A stretch of 32,164 nucleotides of DNA, from contig JALSLH010000084.1 in NCBI GenBank assembly GCA_026988435.1, positions 1 through 32,164 of the forward strand, read 5' to 3'. Below the pieces are notes generated by a model that made no database searches, had not been told where the DNA came from, and saw only the letters and a program-made list of their open reading frames with translations. Origin of the DNA: Methylophaga sp. Its GTDB lineage: Bacteria; Pseudomonadota; Gammaproteobacteria; Nitrosococcales; Methylophagaceae. Each line of letters begins with the position of its first letter. Positions within the stretch are counted from its first letter, which is position 1. The translations under genes were made by a program, and so were the position numbers. This document shows positions 27,213 through 32,164 of the stretch, one piece after another.

Positions 27213-28375
27213 TCACTACCAAATAAGTCACGTGTATAGACCTTATCTGCCACATTTTTGATTTCATCCGTTAATCTATTGGCAACAATAATATCAGCCT
27301 GTTTTTTAAACTCTTCAAGATCATTTATCACCTTCGATCGAAAGAATTTTTTATCTGTAATCACCGGTTCATAGACAATGACTTTAACTCCCTTGCCTTT
27401 AATTCGCTTCATTACGCCTTGTATTGATGATGCACGAAAATTATCTGAACCCTGTTTCATTATAAGTCGATAAATGCCGACCACTTTTGGCTTTAACTTT
27501 AGAATAGATTCTGCAATATGGTCTTTACGCGTGTTATTGGCTTCAACAATTGCAGCAATCAAACTATTTGGCACATCTTGATAATTTGCGAGCAATTGTT
27601 TGGTATCTTTTGGCAAGCAATAGCCGCCGTAACCGAATGAAGGGTTGTTATAATGATGACCAATTCTAGGGTCTAGACCTACACCTTGAATTATCTGCGC
27701 GGTATTTAAACCATGCACTTCGGCATAGCTATCCAACTCATTAAAAAAAGCCACCCTCATGGCTAGATAGGTATTGGAAAAAAGCTTGATCGCTTCGGCT
27801 TCTGTTGAATCGACAAAAAGCACGTCAATCTCTTGCTTTAGAGCACCTTGCACCATAAGATCTGCAAATTTTCTTGCCTGTGGCGATGACTCGCCCATAA
27901 TAATTCGTGATGGATAGAGATTATCGTATAACGCTCTACCTTCACGTAAAAACTCAGGTGAAAAAATGATCGTGTCATGATTAAATTGTTGTTTGATCTT
28001 TTGGGTGAAGCCAACTGGCACGGTTGACTTTATAATGATGACCGCATTAGGGTTAATCGCTATCACATCTTCAATAACACGCTCTACCGAGCAGGTATTG
28101 AAATAATTTGTTTCAGGATCATAATCCGTAGGTGTTGCAACAATAACAAAGTCTGCATTTAAATAAGCTGTATCCTTATCCATTGTTGCCACTAAATTGA
28201 GCTCTTTAGTCACCAAATACGCTTCTATTTCTGCATCTTGAATTGGTGATTGTTGCTGATTAAGTAAATCTACTTTTTCAGTAACAACATCAAGGGCAAC
28301 CACCTCATTATGCTGAGCAAGTAACACCGCATTTGAAAGACCTACATAGCCTAAACCCACTACTGCAATTTTCAC
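27209..28375 (-). CDS. ugd: UDP-glucose 6-dehydrogenase
   Basis: This 388-residue enzyme oxidises UDP-glucose to UDP-glucuronate with two NAD+. It has the Rossmann motif GLGYVGL (7-13), STVPVG (117-122), FSPEFLREG (138-146) and the catalytic Cys253 in [12 protein letters not shown]. The short form matches enterobacterial Ugd. It begins with GTG, preceded by AGGAT at good spacing. It lies 18 bp after the glycosyltransferase gene, and its product is the donor needed for glucuronosyl diacylglycerol, which ties it to that operon. Supply for an exopolysaccharide is also possible, but no other polysaccharide genes are nearby. Confidence 0.9.
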   Translation of the reverse strand: MKIAVVGLGYVGLSNAVLLAQHNEVVALDVVTEKVDLLNQQQSPIQDAEIEAYLVTKELNLVATMDKDTAYLNADFVIVATPTDYDPETNYFNTCSVERVIEDVIAINPNAVIIIKSTVPVGFTQKIKQQFNHDTIIFSPEFLREGRALYDNLYPSRIIMGESSPQARKFADLMVQGALKQEIDVLFVDSTEAEAIKLFSNTYLAMRVAFFNELDSYAEVHGLNTAQIIQGVGLDPRIGHHYNNPSFGYGGYCLPKDTKQLLANYQDVPNSLIAAIVEANNTRKDHIAESILKLKPKVVGIYRLIMKQGSDNFRASSIQGVMKRIKGKGVKVIVYEPVITDKKFFRSKVINDLEEFKKQADIIVANRLTDEIKNVADKVYTRDLFGSD

Positions 28376-28393
28376 TATCGTTGATCCTGTAGA

Positions 28394-29452
28394 TTAGTGT
28401 TCTTCATGAAGTCCAACAGGGGTCATTACAGGTGTACTACCGGGCGATGTAGTATTCGAATTATTATGCATATACTGGGCAAACACCTCAGAACATTTTC
28501 TCCAACTGTGTTGTTTTGCATAATCAATACAATCTTGCGGATTAAGGTGCAAAGCGATAGTGATCGCCTCTGCTAAATCTTCATTTAAAATCCCAGTTAC
28601 GCCATCAGTAACCACATCATTTGGGCCGGTGACAGGATACGCCGCAATAGGCACACCGCATGCCATCGCCTCGAGCAAGACCAAACCAAAGGTATCCGTT
28701 TTACTGGGGAATACAAACACATCTGCCGCCGCCACCCATGAAGCAAGCTCTTTTCCAAATTTCGCACCGGTAAACAACACCTCGGGATAACGCTCTTTCA
28801 ACATGTCTAAATCAGGCCCATCGCCCACTACAACTTTACTCCCTGCAATATCTTGCTGTAAAAATTCTTCTATATTTTTTTCTACTGATACCCGCCCCAT
28901 ATTGAGTAAAATGGGTTTTGGCAGATCAATTTCCTGCGGGTTATCTGGAGTAAAAATGGACGTATCAACGCCTCGCCCCCAAACGTATACATTTTTAAAG
29001 CTATGTTTTTGTAAGTTTGACTGCATTGAATCTGTCGGAACCAATGTTTTTTCAGCACGCCCATGAAAGCGTCTTAACCATGCATATGAGAGACGTAAGG
29101 GTATTGGCAATCGCAAGCGTAGATACTCTGGAAACTGGGTATGATAAGACGTGGTAAATTTTACTTTTCTACGAATACACCAACGTCTAGCTGCCATGCC
29201 AAGCGGGCCTTCGGTGGCAATATGAATGGCTTCGGCATTAATCGCATCCAAGTCAGAAAATACTTTTCTGCTAGGGAATAATGCTAGCGGAATGGATGGA
29301 TAGCTGGGACAAGGAATGGTTCGATACCCTTCAGGGCTGATTAAATAAACGTCATGCCCCATCGCAATAAGATGATCATATGTTTGCTTAAGCGTTCTTA
29401 CCACCCCATTTACCTGTGGCTCCCAGGCATCGGTCACGATTACAAGTTTCAT
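28394..29452 (-). CDS. agt: Family 4 glycosyltransferase, probably diacylglycerol glycosyltransferase Agt
   Basis: A 352-residue GT-B glycosyltransferase. The start KLVIVTDAWEPQVNGVVRTL is typical of lipid glycosyltransferases of the Agt/PimA type. The nucleotide-sugar side shows NMGRVSVEKN and FVFPSKTDTFGLVLLEAMACG. Its start directly follows the plcP stop, the same arrangement as agt-plcP pairs of marine and rhizobial bacteria, where Agt makes glucosyl- or glucuronosyl-diacylglycerol from the diacylglycerol released by PlcP. The next gene, ugd, suggests UDP-glucuronate as donor. The C-terminal 25 residues (NSNTTSPGST onward) are low-complexity and not part of the fold. Confidence 0.78.
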   Translation of the reverse strand: MKLVIVTDAWEPQVNGVVRTLKQTYDHLIAMGHDVYLISPEGYRTIPCPSYPSIPLALFPSRKVFSDLDAINAEAIHIATEGPLGMAARRWCIRRKVKFTTSYHTQFPEYLRLRLPIPLRLSYAWLRRFHGRAEKTLVPTDSMQSNLQKHSFKNVYVWGRGVDTSIFTPDNPQEIDLPKPILLNMGRVSVEKNIEEFLQQDIAGSKVVVGDGPDLDMLKERYPEVLFTGAKFGKELASWVAAADVFVFPSKTDTFGLVLLEAMACGVPIAAYPVTGPNDVVTDGVTGILNEDLAEAITIALHLNPQDCIDYAKQHSWRKCSEVFAQYMHNNSNTTSPGSTPVMTPVGLHEEH

Positions 29453-30247
29453 TTAAGCAGCCTTAGGCAATAAAATTGCTTTGTTAATAACATCTGCCCA
29501 GTGAATAACCTCCATCGTTCCATCAGGGTGTTCGACTAAGGCGGTACAACTTTCCACCCAATCACCACAGTTGTAGTAATCCACACCATTAATCTTGCTT
29601 TTTTCTGCTCGATGTATATGTCCACACACCACACCATCAACGCCCTGTTCTAGCGCTTCACGAGCAACCGCTTCTTCAAAATCACTGATAAACTGAACCG
29701 CATTTTTTACTTTATGTTTAATAAATGCCGCTAGTGACCAATATGAAAACCCGAGCTTTCGCCTAGCCAGATTCACCCAATGATTGGCACGCAACAAATA
29801 GTCATAGAGGCGACCACCGACTTTGGCCAGAAAAGGGGAATGTTTGACAATACAATCAAACTTATCACCATGAAGAATCAGCAGTTTTCGACCATCCGCT
29901 GTCGTATGAATTGTCTCAGTACGAATTTCGACATTACCGAAAACCGCGCCATCAAAATCACGTAAGATCTCATCGTGATTCCCCGGAACATAAATAACTT
30001 TGGTGTCGTGCTTGGCCTTGCCTAGAATGGTTCGAATAACATTGTTATGCTCTTGTGGCCAGAACACACGCTTATTCATCTCCCAAACATCAATAATATC
30101 GCCGACTAAATAGAGATAATCACACTGCACATGATGTAAGAAATCTAATAATAGATCGGCACTACAGCCTCGAAAGCCAAGATGTATATCTGAGATCCAA
30201 ACACTTCTTACCTGTATTGCCTGTTCCGGACTAAATTGCGTTTTCAT
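29453..30247 (-). CDS. plcP: PlcP-like metallophosphoesterase (phospholipase C)
   Basis: The 264-residue calcineurin-like phosphoesterase carries the metal-binding motifs SDIHLG (19-24), GDIID (49-53), GNHD (89-92), HGDKFD (126-131) and GHIHRAE near 209. It is often called LpxH-like, but the patterns WPQEHNNV, GNHDEILRDF, YWSLAAFIKHKVKNAV and CGDWVESCTA fit PlcP, which cleaves phospholipid head groups during phosphate starvation. It begins the operon plcP-agt-ugd and has a Pho box upstream. An LpxH-like role in lipid A synthesis is less likely because of these neighbours. Confidence 0.78.
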   Translation of the reverse strand: MKTQFSPEQAIQVRSVWISDIHLGFRGCSADLLLDFLHHVQCDYLYLVGDIIDVWEMNKRVFWPQEHNNVIRTILGKAKHDTKVIYVPGNHDEILRDFDGAVFGNVEIRTETIHTTADGRKLLILHGDKFDCIVKHSPFLAKVGGRLYDYLLRANHWVNLARRKLGFSYWSLAAFIKHKVKNAVQFISDFEEAVAREALEQGVDGVVCGHIHRAEKSKINGVDYYNCGDWVESCTALVEHPDGTMEVIHWADVINKAILLPKAA

Positions 30248-30298
30248 GCGATATTCCCCGTTATGGTTTCTCGCACAGTAACGAAGTTTTATGACCGC

Positions 30299-30330
30299 CT
30301 TATGAAGTATTTATTGCAGCTAAATGACAG
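30299..30330 (-). promoter_or_regulatory. Pho box and -10 element upstream of plcP
   Basis: On the minus strand CTGTCAT (30324-30330) and CTGCAAT (30313-30319) are 7-bp direct repeats separated by four bases (TTAG), the PhoB-binding arrangement. The first repeat is perfect, the second matches five of seven. CATAAG (30299-30304) lies 8 bp downstream as a candidate -10. The plcP ATG is about 50 bp further on. Confidence 0.68.
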
Positions 30331-30593
30331 AGTAACTAGTTTGGTCTAGTTTTTAGGCTTGTAATAATGGACGTCTGTTATCATCATCTGCGTAGTTTTT
30401 TTGGATCTTGTTTGCCCATAGCTATACCGTGTAATAATGGACTCAATTGTTTCTATTAAATTTTAGGGGCGCCCTCAGCATAACGGGCCATAAGCTGTAT
30501 CAGTTGATCGATAGCGTTGGCCACCAGCATGCAACAAATGTCTTTCTACCCTATAATTCATTCTAAAACTTTCACTATAAAAGAACGCTATAA
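30331..30593. other. Intergenic region with a 13-bp direct repeat and a promoter-like stretch
   Basis: The gap between plcP and yaiI is 346 bp. Beyond the Pho box, TGTAATAATGGAC occurs twice (30360-30372 and 30430-30442). The first copy, together with following bases (GCTTGTAATAATGGACGTCT), closely resembles the tRNA-type promoter at 16339-16356. A TATAAT at 30552-30557 may serve yaiI. I see no gene here. Confidence 0.4.
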
Positions 30594-31046
30594 ATGAAAA
30601 TATGGGTTGATGCTGATGCGTGTCCATCGGTAATTAAAGAGATTTTATTTCGTGCAGCTACGCGCACTAAAACTAATGTTACCTTAGTAGCTAATCATGC
30701 TTTGCGTGTGCCGCCATCACCTTATATAAGCTTTATGCAGGTTACCCACGGGTTTGATGTTGCTGATAATGAAATAGTCGCGCGCTTAAATAATGGTGAC
30801 TTAGTCATTACCGGAGATATTCCGCTGGCTGCAGAGGTGATAGAAAAGGGGGGGCAGGCACTCAATCCTCGGGGCGAGCTTTATACCGTTGAGAATATCA
30901 AAGCCCGCTTAACCATGCGTGATTTTATGGATTCTCTTCGTTCCAGCGGTGTTAATACTGGTGGCCCACCAGCATTGAGTCAAAGTGACCGCCAAGCTTT
31001 TGCCAACCAGTTGGACAAAATTTTACTTAACCTCAGCTCGGGATAA
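30594..31046 (+). CDS. yaiI: YaiI/YqxD family (UPF0178) protein
   Basis: A 150-residue protein of the UPF0178 family, recognised from the start [18 protein letters not shown] and the later [16 protein letters not shown] and [10 protein letters not shown]. The fold is PIN/NYN-like with conserved acidic residues (Asp6, Asp8 and the Asp in TGDIPLA), so nuclease activity is possible but not established. Full length. It stands alone on the plus strand with a TATAAT 37 bp before the start. Confidence 0.9.
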   Translation: MKIWVDADACPSVIKEILFRAATRTKTNVTLVANHALRVPPSPYISFMQVTHGFDVADNEIVARLNNGDLVITGDIPLAAEVIEKGGQALNPRGELYTVENIKARLTMRDFMDSLRSSGVNTGGPPALSQSDRQAFANQLDKILLNLSSG

Positions 31047-31149
31047 ACATAGCTTGCTAAACCTGAAATCTGGATAGGTGCGAAGATTAAATAAAGATTC
31101 CGCTGTTTATACCGATAATAATAGTGTAATCATTAATTGAGAGTATCGC

Positions 31150-31650
31150 ATGTCTCACCCCACTATTTATTCATTAAAGTCTGTGATTTTATGGCTTTTT
31201 TTAAGTTTTTTTATTGTTGCTTGTGGCCAAAAATCTGGTTCTGAAGAAACTGAAATCGAAATCCCCCAATTAAATGATAGCAATATCCATGCTTTTTCAT
31301 TATCTCTTGGTAAGGGTTACTACAGCACTGCTAATAAACTGATCGCTGCTTTTAAAGCGCATAAGCAGTCAGGTGATGCCTATAAATTTACTCAATTTAG
31401 AAATAACACATGGACGCCAGCCTATATAAAAGAAAAGAAATTCTACCAGGCCGTATATCAGAAAAATAAGGCCTATATTAATGCGAGCAACACGAAACCC
31501 TTATTTTTAGCGTACGAAAATTTAATCTATATTGGTGTGGATCTAAAGAATTCATTATTAGATAAAAATATCGAACTAGAAAAAGAGGCGTTGGCCTCGC
31601 TTAAACAAGATAAAGTAACAATTAAAGCTATTCTTAAAGCAAAAAAATAG
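31150..31650 (+). CDS. Hypothetical lipoprotein
   Basis: The 166-residue product has a hydrophobic leader ending in FIVAC, a lipobox, so the mature protein should be anchored at Cys25. The rest is helical and basic, rich in Lys, with no motif that I recognise. The ATG has GAGAG about 7 bases upstream. It lies 103 bp after yaiI on the same strand and converges on the chalcone-isomerase-like remnant. I cannot assign a function. Confidence 0.7.
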   Translation: MSHPTIYSLKSVILWLFLSFFIVACGQKSGSEETEIEIPQLNDSNIHAFSLSLGKGYYSTANKLIAAFKAHKQSGDAYKFTQFRNNTWTPAYIKEKKFYQAVYQKNKAYINASNTKPLFLAYENLIYIGVDLKNSLLDKNIELEKEALASLKQDKVTIKAILKAKK

Positions 31651-31671
31651 TTTCAGGAGGAGGGCTTGGGC

Positions 31672-32045
31672 TTAGCTTCCTAATAGTTTTTTCTTTAGTT
31701 TAGTTTTTACTGGTTTTTCAGATAACCAAATTCCAAACAATGCTTCTTTAAATGCATGTGATGAAACAGTTTGTTGTTGTTCATTATTTTTTGAGATCCG
31801 CACACCTTTCTCAGTTGCAACAAATTCAAACATATCCCCTTTCTTGATATCCTCACTAAAGGCCTTTAGAAACTGCTCTATTTCAGACTTTATAGGTTCA
31901 ATATTACCACCCGTTGACTTAACAAACCCTTTTCTTGTCCCTTTAATCATTTTCTCAGAGCTTATTTTTGACGAAATAATATGTAATCTTAACGCCATGG
32001 GATCTGTCGACTTAATGATTATTTCTGCATTACTATCTTTCTTAG
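31672..32045 (-). pseudogene. Chalcone-isomerase-like protein, 5' end removed by an IS30-like element
   Basis: The reading frame encodes the C-terminal two thirds of a bacterial chalcone-isomerase-like protein. The patterns NAEIIIKSTDPMALRLHI, STGGNIEPIKSEIEQFLKAF, IKKGDMFEFV and ALFGIWLSEKPV fit that family. Intact members have a signal peptide and about 50 residues before this point, including the FKVYVASLYL-type strand; these are missing. The frame is open back to the transposase stop at 32074-32076, and the sequence from about 32045 on looks like the end of the insertion element. The gene has no start of its own and is probably dead. Confidence 0.72.
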
Positions 32046-32073
32046 ATTCAACCAATAAGTGCAATTCCAATAT

Positions 32074-32164
32074 TCATGCAGCTTTTTGGTGGTTTTCATC
32101 AAAAAAGAGCTCATGAGGTGTTTTGAAATTGAGTGTTTTTCGAGGGCGATGGTTGAGTTTATTC
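32074..32164 (-). CDS. IS30-family transposase, C-terminal end (partial)
   Basis: Read on the minus strand from the right edge, the frame gives LNHRPRKTLNFKTPHELFF and ends at the TGA at 32074-32076. The LNxRPRKxLxxKTPxE pattern is the hallmark of the C-terminus of IS30-family transposases. The 30 bases after the stop (about 32045-32073) would contain the terminal inverted repeat. The rest of the element lies outside the window. Confidence 0.8.
   Translation of the reverse strand, partial: NKLNHRPRKTLNFKTPHELFFDENHQKAA

Noticed and set aside
1..32164. CRISPR arrays or phage structural genes
   Set aside because: No regularly spaced repeats, cas-like genes or phage genes are visible in the window.

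Overview
The window is a gammaproteobacterial chromosome segment, AT-rich and apparently from a marine-type organism. The evidence is an aryl polyene (APE) pigment cluster, a PlcP/Agt lipid-remodelling operon, a RarD permease, an AsmA-family remnant and a Cys tRNA of gammaproteobacterial type. I cannot name the genus. Insertion sequences lie at both edges: an IS982-like transposase start at the left and an IS30-like transposase end at the right. Each appears to truncate the neighbouring gene.

Positions 116-14970 (minus strand) hold a compact APE operon, transcribed from right to left: apeC (chain-length factor), apeD (acyltransferase), apeE and apeF (ACPs), apeG (membrane protein), a fused apeH-apeI (AMP ligase plus dehydratase), apeJ split into a glycosyltransferase and an LpxL-like acyltransferase, apeK (thioesterase), a LolA-like carrier, an MMPL exporter, a halogenase-like flavoprotein, a DUF3261 lipoprotein, apeO (KS), apeP (DH), apeQ (KR), apeR (KS) and a truncated small exported protein. 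Stops and starts overlap or abut almost everywhere. Divergent from it, at 15142-16284, are a small secreted protein and an Sfp-type phosphopantetheinyl transferase that can activate the two ACPs. Together these would build an aryl polyene acyl chain, attach it to a lipid and move it to the outer membrane.

Positions 16285-16735 are a tRNA junction. They hold a tRNA-type promoter, an orphan 3' fragment of a Leu(TAA) tRNA followed by a terminator, and a complete tRNA-Cys. The last part of the tRNA-Cys, plus a few bases beyond it, is repeated exactly (34 bp) at 24073-24106. The DNA between the copies (about 7.4 kb) carries four minus-strand genes: phosphoketolase, acetate kinase, glycogen phosphorylase and a D-lactate dehydrogenase-like enzyme. 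It looks like an integrase-free genomic island carrying a glycogen-to-acetate/lactate fermentation module. The Leu tRNA fragment suggests that the APE cluster may itself be an island inserted at a tRNA-Leu left of the window.

Right of the island are a full-length but multiply broken asmA-like pseudogene (24180-26186), rarD (plus strand), and a minus-strand operon plcP-agt-ugd with a recognisable Pho box upstream. That operon predicts replacement of phospholipids by glucuronosyl or glucosyl diacylglycerol under phosphate starvation. The window ends with a YaiI/UPF0178 gene, a small lipoprotein, and a chalcone-isomerase-like gene cut by the IS30-like element.
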